Shown in pieces: positions 46,751 to 56,341 of a stretch of DNA of 64,000 nucleotides (position 1 is its first letter; each line of letters begins with the position of its first letter). The stretch is from Hondaea fermentalgiana. Lineage: Eukaryota > Sar > Bigyra > Thraustochytrida > Thraustochytriidae. A model generated the notes under the pieces. That model was not told where the DNA came from. It did no database searches and was given only the letters and a program-made list of their open reading frames with translations. The translations under genes and the position numbers were made by a program. Location: assembly GCA_014084085.1 (NCBI GenBank), contig NPFB01000180.1:18850-82849 (forward strand), in the 5' to 3' direction.

Positions 46751-48353
46751 TGTGCGCCATGGTCAAAGGAGCAGGTCGCGTCGAAGACCTGCACCAGCTC
46801 CATGGGCTCGCGCACCTCCAGGGACAACAACGATGGAGGTGGATGATCTTGCACAAGAGTCCGCGGATAGCCCCCAAGCCTCTGGCTTTGTGTCTGCGCT
46901 CTCCAAATTTCAGACGGACCAAACGCGGCGAGGTGCGAACTCGAGACGTTCTGGGGACCAGGGCGATTCAAGGTTTGGGCGCAAGCAAAATTGGGCCGAG
47001 CGAAGACCAGGGCATGGCGCGAGCCACGAAGAGAGTGCCAGTGGAGACATGTGCATGCAAAGCGGAAAGCCCTCGTTCAAAAGACGGCGCGGATTCCGCC
47101 CACCTGCTCGCGTCGATGATGTTCCAGCAGCCCCGTTTTCGGGCTCTGGCTCAAATGCTACGAATGGGGCCATGAATGGGGGCGGTATAGGAGGACGGCG
47201 TTTGGGCGGGAGACCTGGCGCTTCTGGAGGCAATGGCGGGCCAGCTTTCAATGCAGGCAAAGCCATTAAGCGAGCTCTTGCTGATCAACAAAACGATGGA
47301 CCCAACGCTAGCGCTCAAGGCAATGGGGCCGACGGACTCCCTCCCGAGTACCTTGAAGAGCCCCGTCTACGCGGGCTTGATCCAGCTCTCATCGAGAGAA
47401 TCGAAAGTGAGGTTCTCCAGCAGGGTGATCCCGTCACCTTTGACGACATTGCCGGCTTGCGTTTCGCCAAAGAAAACATTGAGGAAATCGTGGTCTGGCC
47501 TCTGCGCAACCCCGAGTACTACACGGGCCTGCGGCAATTGCCCAAGGGCTTACTGCTCTTTGGTCCGCCGGGCACGGGAAAGACTTTGATCGGAAAGGCG
47601 ATTGCGCACGAGGTCAGCGCAACCTTTTTCAGTATCTCGGCGTCATCTTTGACATCCAAGTGGATTGGCGAAGGTGAAAAGACCGTGCGGGCGCTCTTTG
47701 GCGTTGCCGCGGTCAAGCAACCGTCGGTTGTCTTTATCGACGAGGTGGACTCTCTCCTAACGCAGCGCACTTCGGATGAAAACGAGGCATCTCGTCGAAT
47801 CAAAACCGAGTTTCTGGTGCAGCTTGATGGCGCGGCCACCAGTGCCGGTGAACGCGTCTTGGTCATTGGGGCCACCAACCGCCCGCAAGAACTCGACGAG
47901 GCTGCACGAAGGCGTTTCATCAAGCGTCTTTACATTCCTCTTCCCGATGATGTGACTCGGACTGCGCTCCTTCGCAAGCTTCTTTCAAAGAATGAGCACA
48001 GTCTCACTCAGGACGACATTGTCTCGTTATGCGCGCAGACGGATGGCTACAGTGGCGCAGATGTGACAAATTTGGCTCGTGAGGCCTCGATGGGTCCATT
48101 GCGTGATAAGATGCGCCATCGTCGCCAAATCGAGGATGCGAACACTGGGGCTGTTTCTGACAAACTTCGCCCCATCTGTTATCAAGACTTCCAGGTCGCG
48201 CTTCGAAGTATTCGCGCAAGCGTTTCACAAGATGATCTTCGATTTTACATTCGCTGGAATGAGGAATTTGGTACGCAAGAATATGCTGCGCCAGAGAGTG
48301 CTGCTGGTGCATCATCGTCATCATCCTCTTCTGCATTGTCTTCTTCCTCGTAA
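45732..48353 (+). CDS. FIGNL1: Fidgetin-like AAA ATPase (FIGNL1)
   Basis: 873 aa. AAA domain at about 570-840 with Walker A GPPGTGKT (611-618), Walker B VVFIDEVD (D670, E671), ISASSLTSKWIGEGEKTVRALF (pore and post-Walker segment), SRRIKTEFLVQLDGA and the second-region arginines in GATNRPQELDEAARRRFIKRLYIP. The Vps4-type C-terminal helix is present (FQVALRSIRASVSQDDLRFYIRWNEEFG). The pre-AAA segment LIERIESEVLQQGDPVTFDDIAGL and the exact wording fit FIGNL1 better than katanin or spastin. FIGNL1 acts in homologous recombination, dismantling RAD51 filaments, and in microtubule severing. The 560-aa N-terminus is poorly conserved, acidic then Ser/Gly/Arg-rich, with D8 and G9 runs. A Ser-rich tail ends the protein. 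Cellular role here is inferred from family. Confidence 0.93.
46709..46752 (+). repeat. Coding (GGC)n(GAC)n tract in FIGNL1
   Basis: A GGC run gives nine glycines and passes directly into GAC codons for four aspartates. A GAC/GAT run coding D8 lies at 45824-45847. Both are in the disordered N-terminal region and are probably length-variable. Confidence 0.85.
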
Positions 48354-48501
48354 CTTTGAATGTAAAACGTCCTAGTTCTCTTCGTAATTGGCGAACGAAA
48401 CACCTGGAAGACGGGAAGAAAAAGAAAAGCAAGAGATAGGGAGGAAGAGTGAGAGAGGGCAAAAACACCATGAGATCATGTTTTTGTTTAATTCTTTTTT
48501 G

Positions 48502-49335
48502 TTAGTCAATTGGTTCGTTTTGGAGACGCGTCGAATCCTCAACTTGATCAGTGAAATCTGTCAAAGTCGGATGGTCAAGCATAGGGTCCACGTAAATGGC
48601 ATATGAGGTGTCCTCCGGATCCTCTTCCGAAATCTTGTTAAATACGCGCTCGACAAGACTGCCCATGGCTTCTGCTGTCGGCTGCTTGTCTCCAAAAAAT
48701 GCACTTGTCTTGGACAGCCAGCGAAGGGTCTGTGTCAGATCTTGTCGAGAAATCTTGCCTTCGCCTGTCTCATCAAAGATCTCCAGAGCAAACTGAAGTT
48801 TCTTCCTTGGCGCTGCCTTGACTAAAATAGAACAACCGACCATGACCTCGCGGCTGCAAATGACACCGTCTCCAGCTCGATCAAAGAGTACGAACAATCG
48901 ATCAAAAATCTCCTTGTCCTTGGGATGCACCCTGACAAGAGCGAGTGCCTCGTTAAATTTGTTCTGGGTCACGAGCTTGTCCTCTGAATCATCAGCAGAA
49001 GCGTATATCTCATCTTTTAGCTTCACATACGTGTCTCGATCGACTGCGGCGAACAACCAATTCACCAAACACGAAGCCAGCCAACAACAGTCAAAACAAG
49101 CGCCAAATAAAATCCCAAAAATAAAGACACTCAAGCGGAAATCTCGGTCAGTTTCTCTTGCCTAAAATTTGCAAACAAAAGCCGCACAGAGAAGGCAAGG
49201 CAAAGCTTCGTCGCACATTCGACTTTCGCATCCTATTATCGCAATGTATCAATCTTTTTACGTACAGTGTACCACGTGCGAAATGGCGGCTACTGCAAGT
49301 CGGTTTGGCTCCGTCGCCGACAGCGAAGCACCCAT
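48502..49335 (-). CDS. Two-exon EF-hand protein, N-myristoylated type (NCS/calcineurin B/CBL-like)
   Basis: Model: exon 1 49335-49266, intron 49265-49044, exon 2 49043-48502; 203 aa. The exon 2 frame has no usable ATG and begins with a hydrophobic run after a TTG, which is better read as intron. Exon 1 starts ATGGGTGCTTCG and gives MGASLSATEPNRLAVAAISHVVH; a GTACGT donor leaves one base that joins the acceptor (GCCGCAG) in phase, reading ..HFDRDTYVKL. MGASLS fits the N-myristoylation pattern (G2, S6). Two good calcium loops: DRAGDGVICSRE and DETGEGKISRQD; other EF-hands are degenerate. Such proteins are membrane-attached calcium sensors that bind kinases, phosphatases, or (calaxin) axonemal dynein. 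The specific partner is unknown. Confidence 0.72.
49044..49265 (-). other. Intron (222 nt) of the EF-hand gene
   Basis: Donor GTACGTAAAAAG, acceptor TTGTTCGCCGCAG. It is phase 1, and removing it restores one frame with an ATG start and a myristoylation signal. The donor GTACGT is the same as in the TRAP-gamma gene. Confidence 0.7.
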
Positions 49336-49834
49336 CCTCTCTTTTTTTGTCTTCTAGCAAGCAAGCGAGCAGAGAAGACAAGGAAACAACCAAACCAGCA
49401 ACTTAACAAACGAGAATGTCAGCTCGAGAGACCCTTCTTCACAGGAACGAGCCCTACGTTCGGGACGTCCTCGCCGTAGCAAGTTTGCGTTTGTCTCCTC
49501 GCGCGGGGCTCAGTGGTCGAGCCTTGCACTACTACAATGTATTGCACTAGAAAGCACTGCAGTCTTTGGCTGGCGGGCCACTGCAGCCGGCCGTCTGTGT
49601 CAGCCCGTAGACTTATCAAGGTCAGTAAGCAGGCTTAGCAGACCGCCCGGCGGCGGCGACCGCCCGCTGTTGTCGATAACGGCCATTTTTTTTTTCATCT
49701 TTTTGAGAGCGCTCGTGTTCACACAACAACCCATGTTTATAATTGAATACTGCACAGGCCTAGCATATAGGCTATACACAGGAGCATGCATGGAGAAAAA
49801 GAAGATGATGATGATGACCTTTCCTGTCTTTTCT

Positions 49835-52800
49835 CTACAAAGGTCGAAAGACTGCCACGAAGACAATGCAAAGGACGATAAGGATGCAGAATGTACAGCA
49901 AATAGTCCGGCCATAGCCGGCAGAACGGAAAACCTGCGCAAAAAAGGATTCGCGCGGCGGCTCGGGCAAGAATGGGTTCTCGTTCGGTGCGTCGCGCGCA
50001 TTGCCTACCGGATGCTGTAGAGAGTACTTTTCGCGAACCAGGCTCATCTGAACGTCCATGTCGCCGCGGCGATCTCCAGGCCAATTGCTGTGCGTCAAGG
50101 CGACCCAGGTACGAGGACGATCAATCACATCGCTCTGCGTCCGCACCGCCTCGCGCATGAGCGAGTCTAGATCCATGTTGGCCTCGCCAAGCGCCGTGTA
50201 CGAGAGCCCATAACGCGCCCAAACCTTGATTTTGAGTCGAATGAACTTGGACGGCGCCTCGAACGGGTAAAGCATTCGAAAGTTGAAAATGCCCTTGCCA
50301 TCTTTGAGACCCGTATGCGTGTCAGTCGTATACTCTTTGCTGCGCGTCCGCCCCTGAATATCGGTATATGTCAGCTCTCCCGAAACAAAGAGATTGGCAT
50401 AGTTGTGACCCTCCATTAAGGGTACCTGCCTCGTCTCCCAAACAACGAAACGCAGCTGCCAGGGTTCGACCTTGGGCTCGCGAATATCCACCACCGCAGT
50501 GCTGGCCGCTTCACCAGGGGAATACATTTCTACCCAGCACTCGCAAACGCCCTGGACTAGTTTGGAGGAGGGCGCAAACAGAGGGCGAAACTCCTTGAGC
50601 AGCTTGCGCTTGTACTTGAGCTGTTGCCAAGCTGGATTAAACCATCGGTCCTCCAGATCAATGACCGTTTTTCCAATCAGGTCATCACTGAGATAATTTG
50701 CATTCCATACTTGGATCTCCAGCTCGGTAACGTCCGGAAAGCGCGCGTCAAGCTCGACCCAGGCACCAAAGTACGGGTCCAGCGTGTCTGCCTTGTACTC
50801 AATTCGGCCATTGTAATACACCGCTCCAGCATACGTGTCTTTTAGATACTGTGGCACGTTTAGTTGCACCACAATGTACGGATCGCTCGAGCTCGAGAAA
50901 TACGCCTGCGAAGGGAGATTTGCGCAGGCCACAATGTAAACGCGAACCTTGACGTCCTGAGGAGAGTTCATGCTCCTAGCGATCGATAGATACGCTCCAG
51001 CCTGGCTTCCCTGCTCATTCTTTGACACAACATCTGCCTTTCCCTCCTCCTTTTCTTCCTCGTGGTGTCGAGGAGAACTATAGCTATGAAGGCCGTTGCT
51101 CTCTGCAAACGAAGACGACGTGCGCGAGAAATCAGAGGGCTTCGAAGCTGCAAAGGGAGCTGGAAGTGGCGCAAGAATCTTGCGTGGTAAAAAGCATGGG
51201 GCGTTGTCCTCGAGCCCTAGGATTTCGCGGTACTCGAGCCCCTTGTCAGGGCTGTACTTGACCGGTCGCACCACGACGAAAAGCTTGTCGAGGTCCTCCT
51301 CAAAGAGAAAGAGATCGCCTCGCTCCGCATTGGAAGAGCTCACGAGCTCTCCACGCCGATTCGATTTTGAATGGTCGGAGGCAGGCCAAGCGTCCTGCGC
51401 AACAAGAAGGTGCACAAATTCAGGCACTTTGGGACGGATGACGATGGCAGCCTTGAAGAAACCAGCCCCTTTGCGACCATCCAAGCCTGCCATCTGCGAC
51501 CCGCGAAAAAGCTGGATCGACTGGAAAGGCGCGGGCTGCAAGCTTTGGCTCGTCTCGAGCAAGTGGGTTTGCATGCCCGCCTCGCGCGTCTGGCCGTCCT
51601 CTTGCGGCCACAACAGGCCACCCGTGTACGCCTCAGCGGCCTCTTCCTCGAGTTGGATGCCTCGGCTTGTGACAATCTGCTTCAGACTGTCCTCGTACTC
51701 TACGTTCATATCGTCGGCATCTTCTAAAATATAAGAGGGCAAGTTGTAATGCCCTTCTGCCGGATTCTGAAACGCGGTATCATATGGATCGTCGACTTCA
51801 TTACGCTCGCGATCGAGCAAAGAGCCAGCACTCACGTCGATACTCACGTTAGGAAGCATTCCTACCTCGCGGCTAGAGCCTTCCTCTGCAGGAATTCCCT
51901 GGGCAAGGTATCTCTTGCGCTCAGCATCTGCCTGTTTTTGAAGGTCGTGGAACTGCAGGGTCGCCTCCGCGTCTGCCTCCTCCTCTGACTGGCGCGGCGT
52001 GTGATAGTACTCCTCGTCACAAGCATTGGGACTGCGTCGCACCCAGCGCGAAAAGTCCTTTCTGGCCCGTCCCGATACATTGATGCGGGGAATTTCAAAG
52101 GCATCTTCAACGACTTTCGCGTCCAGCTTCATGGCGTGCGTGTAAAGCATTTGCTCGGCAAAGTCGCGGAGAGAAATAGTTGCAGTTGCGATCACCTCCG
52201 CCTTGGCAAATCGCTCATCGAGAACTTTGATCGTCATCGACTGAGCGTAAAAGGGATCAATGGGCATATTTACGATGAGCGTGACCGTGTCAAAGAAAGT
52301 GCGACGCTTTCGCTCCTTGCGGATGAGCACAGCAGCGCTCTGTTCAGCTTCCGTAAGGCCCTCTGTGTCAGCGCTTTCTGGCCCAGTCTCCAAATCCCTC
52401 GACTCCGTCTTGCCACGACCGGACTCGACGCTGCGCGAGCCATCAGGGACGCGATTCGCAGCAGCACCCACGTTTTCATCATTTCCGCTTTCGACCACGG
52501 TGGTAGTCGCGTTGTTCCCGCTCCCATTTGTGGGACCATGCGCTAGTTTGCCCGCGGGGGATGACTTGGAAAATTGAGGATCATCTGCCGCAAAGAGTTT
52601 GGTCAGAATACTCTTGTCCTCTTCGCGTCGATTCGTCCACGCTGCAACTCCTCGCACACACGACGGAGGATGGAAAAGATGAGACGCACGTTTCCCTGGG
52701 CCATCAGCTTGATGCAAAATCGAGTCGACAAGTCTCTCTACCTGACGAGAGTTCGCGAGCCACTGACCTTGCAGTGCACCCGTCTCAGGATTCATGCCAG

Positions 52801-55762
52801 TTTGGAGGCTCTTTGGCAGTCGATGAAAAACAAATGCCCGCATTCCTGAAATCAGCCGACTTGTCTCCTCGTCACCATCTTGACCGCCCGGTCCGATGCC
52901 AGACTCGAGGCCGTCCTCATTGTCGAGTCCAATATCATGAAGTGCACCCGGACCTCCTGGGGTCGACATGCGCGGGCCGGCACCTTGGCCTCCGCCTCGA
53001 CGTTCCAACCCTCGGCGCTGATTATTCCCCGCGGACCCAGTAGTTCGCCCGCGACGCGTATTCCCCATCATCGAACGCGAATGCACGGACTCGTTGAGGT
53101 GTGAAGCAACGCCTCCCGACACAGCGCTGCTATTCGGCTGCGTGGTCCCGCTGATAATGGGTTGCCCTTCGACAACGTTAGTCGCGATGGCACTTGGGGC
53201 CAGCATATTTGGGATACTCTGGACCATGACCTCGCAAAAGGGGCGATCGATGGACCCAAAGAGACCATACTCCTCAAGACGACGAAGCCCCACGGTACCG
53301 AGGTGCACTTCGCAAGGCACGACCCGGGGCCACCGGTGAGCCCAGAGCGGGAAAGCTCTGATTTCACGAATAGGCACGAGCTCAAGCTTGATTAGAATGT
53401 CGCCAGCTTGACTCTCGGCTTCGAATTCACTCTCTACTCCGATCTTCCCGTCCGTTTGCAAAAGACTCACGGGCTGCTGCAAGGATCGATTCGCCCGTAA
53501 CGCCGTCAGTTCACTTCGCGCCAGCCGGAGCCAGCGGGGACGCTTGGTTGCTGGCCAAAATTCCAGCGAGCAAAGTGCTGCAGGGAACTTGACCCGCCCA
53601 ATGATCTCGTCGCGAGCTCCTTCAACCTTGCTCTGCACACAAATATCTATGTCAGGTGCAAGGGAGAGCTGCGAAGGAAGACGGACCTCGTCAACCACCA
53701 TCGTCTCATACCAAACCGGATCCAAGGTCGAGGCAACGACGCTCGTGCGCTCTAGCCTTGGATCAATGGGATTGTTGTTGTTGCCTGCGCCGGTTGAAGA
53801 TCGGCTTGTCGATGACCCAGTCGCTGTTTGAGAAGATTGTAAGGAAGACAACACTTGTGCAGTGTTGCGCCGATTGATCTCACAGACCTCGCTGAGCTTG
53901 TCGCTGCGAGACGTGCGCGCGAGACGTGCAGTCTTTCCTGCAAGCGAAATGGTCACGTACGGATTGGCAAGACCTTGATCGTCTGTCGCCCGCAAATTGC
54001 GAGCCTGATAAACGTGCGCGCAAAGCTGGAAGCGCTCTCTTGCTGGAGGCTGCATGGGCAGTCGCTTGAGCGCCCCAAGCTTTTGGCCGAAACGAACGCT
54101 AACGAGAAGTTGCGCCGGCGTCTCGGAGGCTCCAGCCTTGTTGGTGACGCCACGAACTGGAAACCATTCCGGTGTGCTACTCGTGCCCATGATATCAATC
54201 GCCTTGAAGCGCAAGAAACCTACACGCTGCGGGCTTCCAAAAATGCCCTTGACATACACATTGAGGATGACATCGTAAAATTGCGCGCATTCTTGGACTG
54301 TAGGTTCCGAACCACGCGTCGGCAACGGGACCTCGATGGAGCGAAACTGAGCTGGGTTAGATGTCATTGCCCTGCGAGTAGCTTGTCTCGCAGCTGGATT
54401 CGAGGCAGTATGCGAGAACTCTTCGTGAGAGTCGTCTCCCGAGCAGGATAGCAGGACACCGTTCACGTGTGGTTCGAGGACATATTCATCGTCTTCCTCG
54501 CTATGACCGTCCTCGAGCGAATCGTTGTTACTTCGACGTGCCGAATGGCGCTTTTGCGGCAAAGGCTGCACGGTGCCGACCGTGCACCAGTCCGACTGCC
54601 GCTTGTGGGGGCCGAACTGAAGCTCGATCATAACCTTGCGACCAAAACTGAGGTCGAGTTCTGCGATTTCGTACACGTCAACGCTGAGGATGAAAGGCTG
54701 CGATTTGGGCCCTTTGATCGGAGGACAGGGTCTATCGATATGAACGGGCTTGTCTGTGAGCTCAGTATTGAAACTGAGTAGAATGCGACCCATGTAGTTT
54801 GTGGCGTCTCGGTCTGACTTGAATGAGCGGATCACGTCGCAGACCCACCCAGAGGAGTCGCGCTCCTCATCCATGCGACCATAAAAATTGTACCATGACG
54901 GCGGGAACGACTGCCCAAGCAAGCTTGTGAACGCGAGCCGACGCGTCGCCAAGAGTCTGTCGGGCTGCCCCCTAACATAGTCGAACAGCTGAATCTCGAT
55001 GGTATTGCTGAAGCACGGTGTGAAGATGGGGAGCACCAACAAATGGTTCCAGCTTGGAGACGTCGTGCGCGGCTGATGCGGTGTACGAGCCATGAGACCG
55101 TTGAAGCGAACGACGACGAAAGGATCGCTCGCGTTGTTCCATGGGTCTGTGACGGCGAGATCTTCGCCTCGAAAAACCTTGATGCTAAAGTTGTACCCGC
55201 GTCGCCGCACGTCCGGGTTGCGAAGAACGCGCTCAGCATCGCCAGTCTGCTGATGTGGGGTCGCAACGAGCCCGGCATAATCCTCTTGTCGCGAGTGCGC
55301 TGGTGGCACATCCCCCGGCCCCAGCACAGTGACTGAGACCTGAAGATAGCCCTGCTCTTCGAGGGGATTCTTGGGGTCGGTGAGCATGAGCCACCGTCTG
55401 TACACCTGATGGCGGTGCGGAGGCGGCTGGTTTCGAACCTTGGCAAGCCCGAAGGAGAATTGCCCAATGAGCTCGTTGGCAAAGATTACGTTTGCATCAA
55501 AGACTTGCAGGACGACGAGTTCGGCCTGAAACTCCTCCACGGAAAGGTCCATGTCTTGAAAGGTAAAGGTTTGGTCCCACGTAGCATTGATGGAGTTACG
55601 TCGTATCTCCGTCGTTTGTCGTCTCCCTGCGACGGTGACCCGTACAAAGGGGTCCGAGAGTCCGTTCGAGTCCTTGCCGGCGAGGTGTCGCGCTTCGATC
55701 ACGTTCACGATGGCGGTCACGCGGATACGGCGCGCCGCGTGCAGCGAGTTATCCTCCGCCAT
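49835..55762 (-). CDS. Ferlin-family multi-C2 membrane protein
   Basis: 1975 aa, tail-anchored. Ferlins are vesicle-fusion and membrane-repair proteins with five to seven C2 domains in the cytosol and a C-terminal helix. Seen: C2A at the very N-terminus (VTAIVNVIEARHLAGKDSNGLSDPFVRV, calcium-site D31 and D37), a FerI-like segment (LIGQFSFGLAKVRNQPPPH), a second C2 (FSIKVFRGEDLAVTDPWNNASDPFVVVRF), further C2-like blocks near 370, 600, 850 and 1230, a well-preserved C2 near 1640 (VRVYIVACANLPSQAYFSSSSDPYIVV, TLDPYFG), the ferlin-specific last C2 (WQLRFVVWETRQVPLMEG...YANLFVSGEL, GKGIFNFRMLYPFEAP) and the membrane anchor TICCTFCILIVLCIVFVAVF. Long disordered acidic/Ser-rich linkers lie around 900-1000 and 1080-1190. 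The ATG at 55762 (MAEDNS) is the first; the frame opens three codons earlier at a TTG. Confidence 0.9.
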   Translation of the reverse strand: MAEDNSLHAARRIRVTAIVNVIEARHLAGKDSNGLSDPFVRVTVAGRRQTTEIRRNSINATWDQTFTFQDMDLSVEEFQAELVVLQVFDANVIFANELIGQFSFGLAKVRNQPPPHRHQVYRRWLMLTDPKNPLEEQGYLQVSVTVLGPGDVPPAHSRQEDYAGLVATPHQQTGDAERVLRNPDVRRRGYNFSIKVFRGEDLAVTDPWNNASDPFVVVRFNGLMARTPHQPRTTSPSWNHLLVLPIFTPCFSNTIEIQLFDYVRGQPDRLLATRRLAFTSLLGQSFPPSWYNFYGRMDEERDSSGWVCDVIRSFKSDRDATNYMGRILLSFNTELTDKPVHIDRPCPPIKGPKSQPFILSVDVYEIAELDLSFGRKVMIELQFGPHKRQSDWCTVGTVQPLPQKRHSARRSNNDSLEDGHSEEDDEYVLEPHVNGVLLSCSGDDSHEEFSHTASNPAARQATRRAMTSNPAQFRSIEVPLPTRGSEPTVQECAQFYDVILNVYVKGIFGSPQRVGFLRFKAIDIMGTSSTPEWFPVRGVTNKAGASETPAQLLVSVRFGQKLGALKRLPMQPPARERFQLCAHVYQARNLRATDDQGLANPYVTISLAGKTARLARTSRSDKLSEVCEINRRNTAQVLSSLQSSQTATGSSTSRSSTGAGNNNNPIDPRLERTSVVASTLDPVWYETMVVDEVRLPSQLSLAPDIDICVQSKVEGARDEIIGRVKFPAALCSLEFWPATKRPRWLRLARSELTALRANRSLQQPVSLLQTDGKIGVESEFEAESQAGDILIKLELVPIREIRAFPLWAHRWPRVVPCEVHLGTVGLRRLEEYGLFGSIDRPFCEVMVQSIPNMLAPSAIATNVVEGQPIISGTTQPNSSAVSGGVASHLNESVHSRSMMGNTRRGRTTGSAGNNQRRGLERRGGGQGAGPRMSTPGGPGALHDIGLDNEDGLESGIGPGGQDGDEETSRLISGMRAFVFHRLPKSLQTGMNPETGALQGQWLANSRQVERLVDSILHQADGPGKRASHLFHPPSCVRGVAAWTNRREEDKSILTKLFAADDPQFSKSSPAGKLAHGPTNGSGNNATTTVVESGNDENVGAAANRVPDGSRSVESGRGKTESRDLETGPESADTEGLTEAEQSAAVLIRKERKRRTFFDTVTLIVNMPIDPFYAQSMTIKVLDERFAKAEVIATATISLRDFAEQMLYTHAMKLDAKVVEDAFEIPRINVSGRARKDFSRWVRRSPNACDEEYYHTPRQSEEEADAEATLQFHDLQKQADAERKRYLAQGIPAEEGSSREVGMLPNVSIDVSAGSLLDRERNEVDDPYDTAFQNPAEGHYNLPSYILEDADDMNVEYEDSLKQIVTSRGIQLEEEAAEAYTGGLLWPQEDGQTREAGMQTHLLETSQSLQPAPFQSIQLFRGSQMAGLDGRKGAGFFKAAIVIRPKVPEFVHLLVAQDAWPASDHSKSNRRGELVSSSNAERGDLFLFEEDLDKLFVVVRPVKYSPDKGLEYREILGLEDNAPCFLPRKILAPLPAPFAASKPSDFSRTSSSFAESNGLHSYSSPRHHEEEKEEGKADVVSKNEQGSQAGAYLSIARSMNSPQDVKVRVYIVACANLPSQAYFSSSSDPYIVVQLNVPQYLKDTYAGAVYYNGRIEYKADTLDPYFGAWVELDARFPDVTELEIQVWNANYLSDDLIGKTVIDLEDRWFNPAWQQLKYKRKLLKEFRPLFAPSSKLVQGVCECWVEMYSPGEAASTAVVDIREPKVEPWQLRFVVWETRQVPLMEGHNYANLFVSGELTYTDIQGRTRSKEYTTDTHTGLKDGKGIFNFRMLYPFEAPSKFIRLKIKVWARYGLSYTALGEANMDLDSLMREAVRTQSDVIDRPRTWVALTHSNWPGDRRGDMDVQMSLVREKYSLQHPVGNARDAPNENPFLPEPPRESFFAQVFRSAGYGRTICCTFCILIVLCIVFVAVFRPL

Positions 55763-56341
55763 TTTCCCCAAAACGAAGCGCGCCTGCCCCTGCCCCTGCG
55801 CCTGGGTCTGCGCTCAGACCCGTGCTTCCGCCCGCCGGCACCAGCGTCAGGCGCCTGGCGTGCGTCTGGCGTCTGGCGTCTTGGCTTTGGCTCTCTTCGT
55901 TTCCGTCCGCGCTGCGGCGGGGAGGGCTCTCTCGCGCTGCGCGAGGCCTCCTCGCGGCGTCGCGCTGCGCGAGGCGGGCAGGCGCGAGACAGGCCGCGCC
56001 GGGCCGCCTCTCCCTGCCTGTCTCCCGCCCGCGCTGCCGGACACGCGGGCCGGCTCGGCTGCGGAGATGAGCTTTTGCTGGCACCGCCGCGTCGCACCTC
56101 GAGTCGAGCGGCGAGTCGAGCATGCTTTTCGCTAGCGAAGCGGTACCGAAGCCTACGGCCGTGCAAGGCGGAGGGCCGAGGCTGGTCGACAGAACTGCAC
56201 AACGACGAAGATCGAAAAGCAAAGAGCTCCAGGATTTCTATACTCGTCTGTACTCTTTGGAGAAGAGAAAGCGCCCCTCTCCGCGCGCCTGAGAAAATTG
56301 GTCACTAGGACTGGACATGAATGAATACGTTGATGAAAAGA
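55763..56341. other. Spacer ferlin 5'/MMS19 3'
   Basis: 579 bases, very GC-rich on the ferlin side, with CTGCCCCTGCGCCTG-like and GGCGTCTGGCGT direct repeats (about 55787-55880). It must contain the ferlin promoter and the MMS19 3' UTR. The frames across it are compositionally biased and not supported. Confidence 0.5.

Noticed and set aside
49494..49580. tRNA-like A-box sequence (GGGGCTCAGTGGTCGAGCC)
   Set aside because: No matching B box (GGTTCGA-type) and no foldable acceptor stem follow within 90 bases.
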